Translations under genes and position numbers: made by a program
Notes under the pieces: model-generated
The model's database searches: none
Seen by the model: only the letters and a program-made list of their open reading frames with translations
Told to the model about the DNA's origin: nothing
Source: Oscillospiraceae bacterium
GTDB taxonomy: Bacteria; Bacillota; Clostridia; Oscillospirales; Oscillospiraceae
Assembly: GCA_029067025.1 (NCBI GenBank)
Contig: JAIEFH010000142.1
Location: 1-35,335 of the forward strand
Reading direction: 5' to 3'
DNA: 35,335 nt
Shown here: in pieces, positions 28,110 through 35,335 of the stretch
How the letters are laid out: each line of letters begins with the position of its first letter
Position numbering within the stretch: the stretch's first letter is position 1

Positions 28110-28151
28110 GGAATATTCCCTCCCCTTTACAAAAACATTGGAGAAAAGTCT

Positions 28152-28178
28152 TAAGTTTAATATACTACAGGTCGATAA
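28152..28178 (+). promoter_or_regulatory. Sigma-28 (FliA/SigD) promoter upstream of fliD
   Basis: TAAG-N15-GTCGATAA versus consensus TAAA-N15-GCCGATAA (two mismatches, exact spacing), in an intergenic region before fliD. Confidence 0.82.
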
Positions 28179-28208
28179 AAAAGAACAGAGGTACAGCGAA
28201 AAAAAACT

Positions 28209-28226
28209 AAAAATTTTCAAATTTTT
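28209..28226. repeat. AT-rich inverted repeat between parA-like gene and fliD
   Basis: AAAAATTT-TC-AAATTTTT, perfect 8-bp arms in an otherwise GC-rich window. Confidence 0.7.
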
Positions 28227-28288
28227 CTTCTGTGAGCGCGCTTGGGGCGGGGATCCCGCCTACGGCTTTTCGAAAGGAGCGATCCGGT

Positions 28289-31123
28289 ATGGCATCTATT
28301 ACCAGTTTGAGCAACAGCAGTTACAACACCAGCAGCATTTACGGCAATCGGAACGTACTCAGCGGCCTGGCCAGCGGTATGGACACCGAGTCCATGATCG
28401 AGAACGCGGTCTCCGGCATCAAGACGAAAATCCAGAACCTGGTCAAGAAGCGCACCAAGATCGAATGGCAGCAGGACGCCTACCGCAGCATCATTGACAA
28501 GGCGGTGAACTTCAATACCAAGTACACCTCCTATTCCTCCAAGACCAACCTGCTCAGCAGCAGCTTCTTTACCAACGCGGTGAATACCGCTGTTCTGGGT
28601 ACTTACAAGGACAAGATCACCGCCAGCGGCAAGAGCTCCAGCGACATCAAGATCAACGCGGTGAAGCAGATGGCCAAGGCCGCCACCTACACCGTGTCCG
28701 GCGCCGCGACCGGCCTGGGCAGCAAGCTTGTCGCCGCCAGCGAGGGGGAGGCCGCCGGCATCAGGGGAGAGCTGTTCGACCTGAGCAAGCAGCTGGACAT
28801 CAACAATATGTCCGGTTCGCTGACCTTCCAGTACGGCGGCACCAATGGCGCCACCTTCGACATCAAGCTCGACGAGCTGGAGGACTGGAGCCAGTATGAG
28901 GGCAGCAGCAGCGCGGAGAAGATGGCCAATGCCATCAACAAGAAGCTGAGCGAGATCACCTACAGCTACACCAAGAACGGCTTCCAGGAAACCACCACCG
29001 CCGACAAGGCCATCAAGGTCACCGCCAACCCCGACGGCAGGCTCACCTTTACCGATGGACTGGGCAACGGCAACTCGGTGAAGATCAGCTCCTCCTCCGG
29101 AAAAATCAAAGCCTATGCCGGGGAGAACGTACTTGCCGTAGACAACAATCTGAGCACGAAAAAGTCTGCCTATGAGTATCTGGGCGGCAAGCAGGATAGC
29201 AGCGGCAAGTGGACCGGCGGCAAGGAACTGAGCGTCACCCTCAACGGCACCACCAAGAAGATCAGCATGAGCGACGTGATGAACAACGTCGACCTCACGT
29301 ATGACAATGCCAGCGGGAAAAGCAAGGAGGAGCAGTTCGCGGACGCCCTCCAGGGTGAGCTGGACAAAGCCTTCGGCAAGGGCAAGGTCACGGCAAGCAA
29401 TGTGGACGGCAGGCTGAACCTCACCCCCGCGAAGGAGGGCGATACCCTCAGCGTGGACGGCTCCGCCGTGAAGGCCCTGGGCTTCGAGAACAGCAACACC
29501 AACTACATCAACACCGGCAAGAAGCTGTCCGACCTGATGGGCGAGGACATTTTCGCCGACAAGAACAAGCTGGCGGCGGTGGGCGACGTCACGCTGAGTT
29601 CCAACGGGAAGTATTCCGTGGACGAGGCGGGCAACCGTGTCAGCATGGGCGATGACGGCAAGTATTATCGCGTGAACAGCGACGGCGAGTTCCTCTATGA
29701 TTTCAAGATCAACGGCGCCAACATCAACGTCACCAAGGACACCACCTTGGAGAAACTGATGAACTCCATCAACTCCAGCGCCGAGGCGGGGGTGAAGGTG
29801 AGCTATTCCAAGCTGACCAACGAGTTCAAGTTCACCGCCAACGAGACCGGCGCCAACAGCAAGATCGAGTTCGGCGGGCTGGCGAAGGAGATGTTTGAGC
29901 CTTCCAGCGATGTTGAAATCAGTAATAATTTTGCGGAGAACTATGGCCTTTCTTGGCTGAGAGACGGCGAAACGGAGCGGATTACCGTCAAGTTTGATGG
30001 GTACCACATCAGCTTTAATGTCAACAATAAGACGACCATGCAGGATTTTGCTGAGCATCTGTACCACGGTATAGGTGCTGGTAGCCGGAGTGCTGTCTAT
30101 GATGAAAAGACGGGCCAGATTACGGTGGCCGACGAGAATGGCAAGGAACTGCAATTTACCGTCATGGATAGCTGGGGGGATGAATGCAAACGCGTGATTC
30201 AGCCTGCCGCTACCTATACCAAGGGCCAGGACGCCATCATGGATGTGGAGATCAACGGCAAGCGGTTCGAGAACTTCACCCGCGGCTCCAACAGCTTTGA
30301 CATTGACGGGCTGACCGTCAACGTGAAGGGCACCTTCGAGGCGAAGGGCAAGGACGGCGAGGATTACGAGCCCATCACCTTCAACACCACCACCGACACC
30401 GACAAGATCATCGACGCCATCCGGGAGTTCGTCAACGACTACAACGAGATGGCCACCGAGCTTAAGAGCGCCTACTCCACCCTGCCTGCCCAGAAATCCA
30501 ACGGCGCCAGGTATGAGCCCCTCACCGCCGAGGAGGAGGAGGGCTACTCCAAGACCGAGCTGGAAGCCTATAACGAGAAGGCCAAGCAGGGCATCCTGTT
30601 CGGGGACTCCACCTTGTCCAGTATGTACAGCAAGCTGCTCAGCGCCATTGCCCCCGGCGGCGCCGACGGCCAGACCCTGCGGGAGATCGGCATTGGCACC
30701 TCCTATAACAACGGTATGACCACCCTGTCCCTGGACGAGGATAAGCTGCGCGCCGCCCTGGAGAGCAACCCGGACAAGGTGAAGGACGCCTTCACCAAGA
30801 CCCGCGAGGGCGGTTCCTCCACTGACGGGCTGATGCAGACCTTGCAGAACACGCTGAACACCTACGTCAAGACCACCGGCGAACCCAAGGGCGTCCTGAT
30901 CCAGCGGGCCGGATCCAACAAGGCGTATACCTCGCTGAACAGCAACAGCCTCAAGAGCCAGATGGACAGCATTGACAGCCAGATCGAGCGTTGGCAGACC
31001 AAGATGTCCAACCAGATCGACCGTTACACGACCCAGTTCAGCAAGCTGGAGCAGCTGATCGCCCAGATGAACTCCCAGTCCTCCGCGTTCGCGGGCCTGA
31101 TGGGCGGTTCCTCCGGCTACTAA
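28289..31123 (+). CDS. fliD: Flagellar filament capping protein FliD (hook-associated protein 2)
   Basis: NVLSGLASGMDTESMIENAVSGIKTKIQNLVKKRTKIEWQQDAYRSI...; C-terminal SQIDSQIERWQTKMSNQIDRYTTQFSKLEQLIAQMNSQSSAFAGLMGG; RBS GAAAGGAGC before ATG 28289. Confidence 0.93.
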   Translation: MASITSLSNSSYNTSSIYGNRNVLSGLASGMDTESMIENAVSGIKTKIQNLVKKRTKIEWQQDAYRSIIDKAVNFNTKYTSYSSKTNLLSSSFFTNAVNTAVLGTYKDKITASGKSSSDIKINAVKQMAKAATYTVSGAATGLGSKLVAASEGEAAGIRGELFDLSKQLDINNMSGSLTFQYGGTNGATFDIKLDELEDWSQYEGSSSAEKMANAINKKLSEITYSYTKNGFQETTTADKAIKVTANPDGRLTFTDGLGNGNSVKISSSSGKIKAYAGENVLAVDNNLSTKKSAYEYLGGKQDSSGKWTGGKELSVTLNGTTKKISMSDVMNNVDLTYDNASGKSKEEQFADALQGELDKAFGKGKVTASNVDGRLNLTPAKEGDTLSVDGSAVKALGFENSNTNYINTGKKLSDLMGEDIFADKNKLAAVGDVTLSSNGKYSVDEAGNRVSMGDDGKYYRVNSDGEFLYDFKINGANINVTKDTTLEKLMNSINSSAEAGVKVSYSKLTNEFKFTANETGANSKIEFGGLAKEMFEPSSDVEISNNFAENYGLSWLRDGETERITVKFDGYHISFNVNNKTTMQDFAEHLYHGIGAGSRSAVYDEKTGQITVADENGKELQFTVMDSWGDECKRVIQPAATYTKGQDAIMDVEINGKRFENFTRGSNSFDIDGLTVNVKGTFEAKGKDGEDYEPITFNTTTDTDKIIDAIREFVNDYNEMATELKSAYSTLPAQKSNGARYEPLTAEEEEGYSKTELEAYNEKAKQGILFGDSTLSSMYSKLLSAIAPGGADGQTLREIGIGTSYNNGMTTLSLDEDKLRAALESNPDKVKDAFTKTREGGSSTDGLMQTLQNTLNTYVKTTGEPKGVLIQRAGSNKAYTSLNSNSLKSQMDSIDSQIERWQTKMSNQIDRYTTQFSKLEQLIAQMNSQSSAFAGLMGGSSGY

Positions 31124-31151
31124 ATCCGAAACGACCAAAAAGGAGTCAAGA

Positions 31152-31580
31152 ATGGACAGAAAAGGCTTCCAGGGGTACCAGGGCTATAAGGAGCAGGGCA
31201 TCAACGACATGACCCCGGGGGAACTGCTGCTGCTGTTGTACGACGAGCTGGTCAAGCGCCTGCTCCGGGCCGGACTGGCCCTGGACAAGGCGGACTACCC
31301 CCTGTTTGAGGCAAGCGTGGATCGGAGCCTGGACATCATCCGCTATCTGGACGACACCCTGGATATGCAGTACCCCATCAGCCGAAACTTGAACCGCTTG
31401 TATGACTACTTCTGCTTTGAGCTCAACCGGGTGAAGGCCGGGCGGAACAAGACCGAGCTGGATCGGGTCAAAACCATGGTGAGCGAGCTGCGGGACACCT
31501 TCCGGGAGGCGGACAAGAACTGCGCCCGGGAGCTGGCCAACGCCGCTGCCTCGGCGGTAAGCGCCGAGGGAGAGGGCTAG
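31152..31580 (+). CDS. fliS: Flagellar export chaperone FliS
   Basis: GYKEQGINDMTPGELLLLLYDELVKRLLRAGLALDKADY; directly after fliD. Confidence 0.94.
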   Translation: MDRKGFQGYQGYKEQGINDMTPGELLLLLYDELVKRLLRAGLALDKADYPLFEASVDRSLDIIRYLDDTLDMQYPISRNLNRLYDYFCFELNRVKAGRNKTELDRVKTMVSELRDTFREADKNCARELANAAASAVSAEGEG

Positions 31581-31588
31581 GTGAGCGC

Positions 31589-31987
31589 GTGGACGAGAAA
31601 GCCGTGATGGATGCTCTGGTTCAGATGAAGCGCACCGGCAACCTGCTCAATGAGGCGTGGGATCTGACTCAGCAGCTGGGTCAATCCCTAGATCGCGATG
31701 ACCAGGTGAGTACCCAGATGCTGATTGCCATGCGGGAGGAGCCGTTAGCAAAGCTCCAGGCGGCCGACCAGGCCATCCGGGAGCAGTTGGAGGCGCTGCC
31801 TGACCGGGAGGAGGCCGCGCAGTTGGCCGTCATGCTCAACGGCGGGCCTGCCGCCGACCCGGCTCAGCAGAGCCAGCGGCTCCTGTGTGAACAGGTGGCG
31901 TCCAACAAGCGGCGGCTCAAGCAGGTGATGGAGCTGGATCGGGTGCTGAACCAGCGGATAGGCCGGGAAAAATCGGTCTATCAATAG
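31589..31987 (+). CDS. FliT-like flagellar protein (GTG start)
   Basis: Short helical protein directly after fliS; family assignment mainly from position. Confidence 0.6.
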   Translation: MDEKAVMDALVQMKRTGNLLNEAWDLTQQLGQSLDRDDQVSTQMLIAMREEPLAKLQAADQAIREQLEALPDREEAAQLAVMLNGGPAADPAQQSQRLLCEQVASNKRRLKQVMELDRVLNQRIGREKSVYQ

Positions 31988-31998
31988 AAATACAATAA

Positions 31999-32031
31999 AA
32001 TATCGGCTCGGTGAATCACCGAGCCGATATT
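31999..32031 (-). terminator. Intrinsic terminator; T-rich tract only on the minus side, so mainly for the C39-like gene
   Basis: AATATCGGCTCGGTG-AAT-CACCGAGCCGATATT, 15-bp perfect arms; minus-strand continuation TTTTATTGTATTTC. Confidence 0.8.
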
Positions 32032-32054
32032 GCACGAACAAAACAAATATGGTA

Positions 32055-33014
32055 TTATGTATATGTGTCGGGGGTGGACAGCGCCCATAGCGGCGCGCCG
32101 TTGCTCCGGGCGGAGGACAGCTCATCCAGAATGATCTGGGGATCCCAGAGCTGGAGACTGCGCTCCAGGCTGTTGGGGTCGGCCACCAGCACTTCTCCGC
32201 TGAGCGTTGCCCCGCGGATGAGGATAAAGTGCCCGGCCTCGGTGAAGTGGCCGGGGCCCACATGGGCCACCAGCAGCTTGCCGTCCCAGAGGGCTCGAAG
32301 CATTTCGTCCACAGTGCGCTGGGTGAGGCTCTCCGCCTCCAGTCCAAAGGCCTGGGCCGTGCCTGTGACAATAGAGTCATAGGAGCCGCTTCGGCGGGCC
32401 CAGTGGCCATGATCCGCCGCCCAGGCGGCCATTGCGGCGGGGTCGGTGTCCGTGTCTGTCATGGTGGCGATTGCCATGGCCATGACCGTGGGGCCGCAGC
32501 CATAGGGGCCGATGGGATCGGTGCCGTAGAGCTGCTCCGCCCATTCCTCATCTGACTGGCAGAAGTAGACGATGTCCATCGAGCCGCCGGTGAGGATCTG
32601 ATGGCCATCCACCTCCAGCACCTCGGTGATGGGGGGAGCGGTGGCCGGCGGCTGAGACTGGGGTCCTTCGGTAGAAGGCGGCGTCCTGCCGGGGGCTTGG
32701 ACGATTTCCCGAGGGGCGGTGAACTCCGCCCAGGCATCCGCCGCCCGGCCTGCCTGTTCGGCGATCCCAGCGCCCACCGACTGGCAGAACCGCCCGACCT
32801 CCAGGCAGAATTCCCCGGCGGCGTTCAATGCGGCTTTGCCGGTGTCCGCTATCACAGCGGCGGCGTAGCGGGCAGGGGCTACGATGCGATCGTAGGTCGC
32901 CGGGGCGAAATGACGGCAGGCAGCCAGCTCTACCCCGCCGATACATAACAGGGCCAGCAGGGCCGCCAGAGCGATATGCCGCCCCAGATGCCTTGACCCG
33001 TTGTTCTTCTTCAT
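32055..33014 (-). CDS. Membrane-anchored or secreted C39-like (papain-fold) peptidase
   Basis: N-terminal signal/TM (HIALAALLALLCIGGVELAAC), then DIVYFCQSDEEWAEQLYGTDPIGPYGCGPTVMAMAI (Cys), TEAGHFILIRG (His), VADPNS (Asp/Asn). Confidence 0.85.
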   Translation of the reverse strand: MKKNNGSRHLGRHIALAALLALLCIGGVELAACRHFAPATYDRIVAPARYAAAVIADTGKAALNAAGEFCLEVGRFCQSVGAGIAEQAGRAADAWAEFTAPREIVQAPGRTPPSTEGPQSQPPATAPPITEVLEVDGHQILTGGSMDIVYFCQSDEEWAEQLYGTDPIGPYGCGPTVMAMAIATMTDTDTDPAAMAAWAADHGHWARRSGSYDSIVTGTAQAFGLEAESLTQRTVDEMLRALWDGKLLVAHVGPGHFTEAGHFILIRGATLSGEVLVADPNSLERSLQLWDPQIILDELSSARSNGAPLWALSTPDTYT

Positions 33015-33053
33015 CTGCCCACCCCCTTAAAATGCGACTTGTTTCTGTTTGAT

Positions 33054-33081
33054 ATTATAGCAGATGCCAGCGTATTTTCAA
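33054..33081 (-). promoter_or_regulatory. Sigma-A-type promoter for the C39-like gene
   Basis: Minus strand TTGAAA-N16-TATAAT upstream of the start at 33014. Confidence 0.65.
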
Positions 33082-33132
33082 TGGAAAGAAATTTGAACCC
33101 GTTCAGGCTGTCCGCGGAGCCAGGAGAAGCTT

Positions 33133-33909
33133 ATGCCCACCATTTATCTTGAGCACGTTTCAAAATTCTATAAGCCCAAGCGCCGGAAAAAGGGCCCGGT
33201 ACACCAGGAAATGGGTGTGGAGGACGTGGATCTGACCATCCGCCAGGGAGAGTTCGTCTTTGTGGTGGGGGGCAGCGGCGCGGGAAAAAGCACGCTGCTG
33301 CGCCTGATTACAGGGGAGGCGAAGCCCAATCAGGGGAAGGTTTACCTGGGCGACCGGGATCTGAGCCGGGCAATGGCGCTCAGCCGGAATCGAATGTCCA
33401 TCCTGTTCGGGAAGATCTGGCAGGATCCGACCCTGATCCGAAAAAAAACCATCGGCGAAAATCTGGCCCTGGCTTCCCGGATCGCCGTGGGGCGGGAGAA
33501 ACCGCAGTTGGTGGACATCCGCGTCAAGAAGGTGCTGGGCCTGGTGGGGATGAAGGGCGTGGAGAGCAAGTACCCGGTGGAGCTGTCCATCGGCGAGTGC
33601 CGCCGGGTGGAGCTGGCCCGGGCCATGATCGGCAGCCCGCCAATTCTGATTTTGGACGAGATCACGGCCAATCTGGACGACGACTGCATTTGGGACACCC
33701 TGCATCTGCTCAACGACGTGAACCGCCGGGGCACCACCGTCATCATGGCCACCCACGACAGCCAATATGTCAACATCCTCCGCCGCCGGGTCATCACCAT
33801 GTCAAACGGCCGGGTGGTTGGGGACGAGAAAAAGGGAAAATACGGCGATGTGCTGGAGAAAGACCGGAAGCCTCTGGTCTTCACCAAGCTCAGAACCGAT
33901 TTGATATAA
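33133..33909 (+). CDS. FtsE-like ABC transporter ATPase
   Basis: Walker A VVGGSGAGKSTLLRLITGE; Walker B ILILDEITANLDDD; signature region LSIGECRRVELARAMI; H-loop MATHDSQYV. Confidence 0.88.
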   Translation: MPTIYLEHVSKFYKPKRRKKGPVHQEMGVEDVDLTIRQGEFVFVVGGSGAGKSTLLRLITGEAKPNQGKVYLGDRDLSRAMALSRNRMSILFGKIWQDPTLIRKKTIGENLALASRIAVGREKPQLVDIRVKKVLGLVGMKGVESKYPVELSIGECRRVELARAMIGSPPILILDEITANLDDDCIWDTLHLLNDVNRRGTTVIMATHDSQYVNILRRRVITMSNGRVVGDEKKGKYGDVLEKDRKPLVFTKLRTDLI

Positions 33910-33947
33910 ATACACCAAACAGCAAGAAATTGAGGAGGAAAACGTAA

Positions 33948-35335
33948 ATGATTAAAAACATGAAGATCAGGAAAAGCCTGATTCTGGGCTACGGCGTTAC
34001 CATTCTGATTTCCGCGGTTATCATCATTGTGTCCATCATCCTGATGACCGCCCAGAAGAACGCCTACGGCAGCATCATCGACAAGAACATCAAGGCCACT
34101 GAGCTGATCATGGAATGCCGCCTGGACAGCAACGTCGCCGCCCGCGACCTGCGCGACGTGGTGCTGTCCTACAACGGCAACGCGGACCAAAGCCGTGTGC
34201 GGGAGACCATTGCCGAGGCCCGCACCAATATCAGTAATCTGAACGGCCTGCAGGAGCAGCTGAGCAGCATCTACCCCCTGAAGGACAAGACCCTGCTGAC
34301 CGAATACAGCAGGCTGGTGGACGAGTGGGAGGTCGAGGCCGAGAACATTGCCAAGCAGATCGAGGCGGGCAACATCCAGGAGGCCGCCAGCCTGATCAGC
34401 TCCAACTGCACCCCCAAGCTGAATGAGGTGGCTACCGCCGCCAAGGCCCTGGCCAAGGCCCTGGACGATGATGAGGCCGCGGCGCGCAGCCGTCAGGATC
34501 TGACCTCCAATATCGCCATTGTGGTGATCGTGGTGGCCATGGTGATCGCCACCCTGGTGGTCATCCGCATGGCCCTGGTTATCATCAAGAGCATCGTGGA
34601 GCCGGTGAACCAGGTACATAACGCCCTGAACGGCTTCAGCGAGGGTAAGCTGGATATTGCCGTATCTTATGAGAGCACCAGCGAGCTGGGCGAGATGTGC
34701 AGCGCCCTGCGCACCAGCCAGAACGTCCTCAGCGAGGTCATCAGCGATACCTGCCGCCTGCTGGAAGAGATGGGCGCGGGCAACTTCGATGTGCGCACCA
34801 AGGATGAGAAGATGTACGTGGGTTCCTTGAGCAGCATCCTGTCTTCCGTCCGCGTCATCAACCGCAGCCTGAGCGATGCCCTGGCTCAGATCAACCAGAG
34901 CGCCGAGCAGGTGTCCGCCGGCGCCGAGCAGGTGTCCACCGGCGCTCAGTCCCTGGCTCAGGGCGCCACCGAGCAGGCCAGCGCCGTTGAGGAGCTGTCC
35001 GCCACCATCGCCGAGATCTCCAACAACTCCCGCAAGAACGCTCAGAACAGCGAGGCGGCCATGGGCCACTCCCAGGACGCCGGCAAGTGCCTCAACGAGA
35101 GCTCCGAGTATATGCAGCAGATGGTTCAGGCCATGGAGAAGATTTCCGAGTCCTCCTCCGAGATCGGCAAGATTATCGCCACCATCGAGAATATCGCTTT
35201 CCAGACCAACATCCTGGCTCTGAACGCCGCCGTCGAGGCCGCCCGCGCGGGCAGCGCCGGCAAGGGCTTCGCCGTGGTGGCCGACGAGGTGCGCAATCTG
35301 TCCGCCAAGTCCGATGAGGCCGCCAAGGCCACCAA
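33948..35335 (+). CDS. Methyl-accepting chemotaxis protein (3' truncated by window)
   Basis: [35 protein letters not shown]1, four-helix-bundle-like sensor, TM2, HAMP, signalling hairpin [43 protein letters not shown]. Confidence 0.95.
   Translation, partial: MIKNMKIRKSLILGYGVTILISAVIIIVSIILMTAQKNAYGSIIDKNIKATELIMECRLDSNVAARDLRDVVLSYNGNADQSRVRETIAEARTNISNLNGLQEQLSSIYPLKDKTLLTEYSRLVDEWEVEAENIAKQIEAGNIQEAASLISSNCTPKLNEVATAAKALAKALDDDEAAARSRQDLTSNIAIVVIVVAMVIATLVVIRMALVIIKSIVEPVNQVHNALNGFSEGKLDIAVSYESTSELGEMCSALRTSQNVLSEVISDTCRLLEEMGAGNFDVRTKDEKMYVGSLSSILSSVRVINRSLSDALAQINQSAEQVSAGAEQVSTGAQSLAQGATEQASAVEELSATIAEISNNSRKNAQNSEAAMGHSQDAGKCLNESSEYMQQMVQAMEKISESSSEIGKIIATIENIAFQTNILALNAAVEAARAGSAGKGFAVVADEVRNLSAKSDEAAKAT

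Noticed and set aside
32021-32031. GCCGATAT resembling a sigma-28 -10 element
   Set aside because: It is part of the 15-bp terminator stem and has no TAAA at the 15-nt spacing.
1-35335. CRISPR arrays, tRNA/rRNA genes, transposases or integrases
   Set aside because: None seen: no regularly spaced direct repeats with unique spacers, no RNA gene signatures, no mobile-element proteins in the ORF track.

Overview
This is a GC-rich flagellar and chemotaxis locus that looks like it comes from a Clostridia/Firmicutes-type genome. It encodes, on the + strand: flgC(partial)-fliE-fliF-fliG-fliH-fliI-fliJ-fliK-flgD-(TIGR02530-type flagellar operon protein)-flgE-flbD-motA-motB-fliM-fliY-cheY-fliO-fliP-fliQ-fliR-flhB-flhA-fliA-two FlgF/FlgG-type rod proteins-cheC-cheD-cheV-(EAL/HDOD protein). 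A two-gene minus-strand operon follows, encoding a Soj/ParA-type ATPase and a ComFB-domain protein. Next come fliD (with a good sigma-28 promoter), fliS and a FliT-like gene on +, a C39-like peptidase on -, and an FtsE-like ABC ATPase followed by a window-truncated methyl-accepting chemotaxis protein on +. Best leads: (1) FliY lacks an N-terminal CheY-P-binding-type peptide but carries three copies of a SQ(E/D)xIExLL motif in its linker at an exact 31-aa period. (2) A ParA-ComFB gene pair sits in a flagellar cluster that shows no flhF/flhG in this window, next to a degenerate EAL-HDOD protein. (3) Two tandem ~80-bp structured repeats lie between flhB and flhA, with compensatory changes in two stems, and a similar end sequence occurs between fliJ and fliK. 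(4) fliD has an internal AT-shifted, mosaic-looking segment. All calls come from reading the sequence and the supplied ORF translations; no database search was run.
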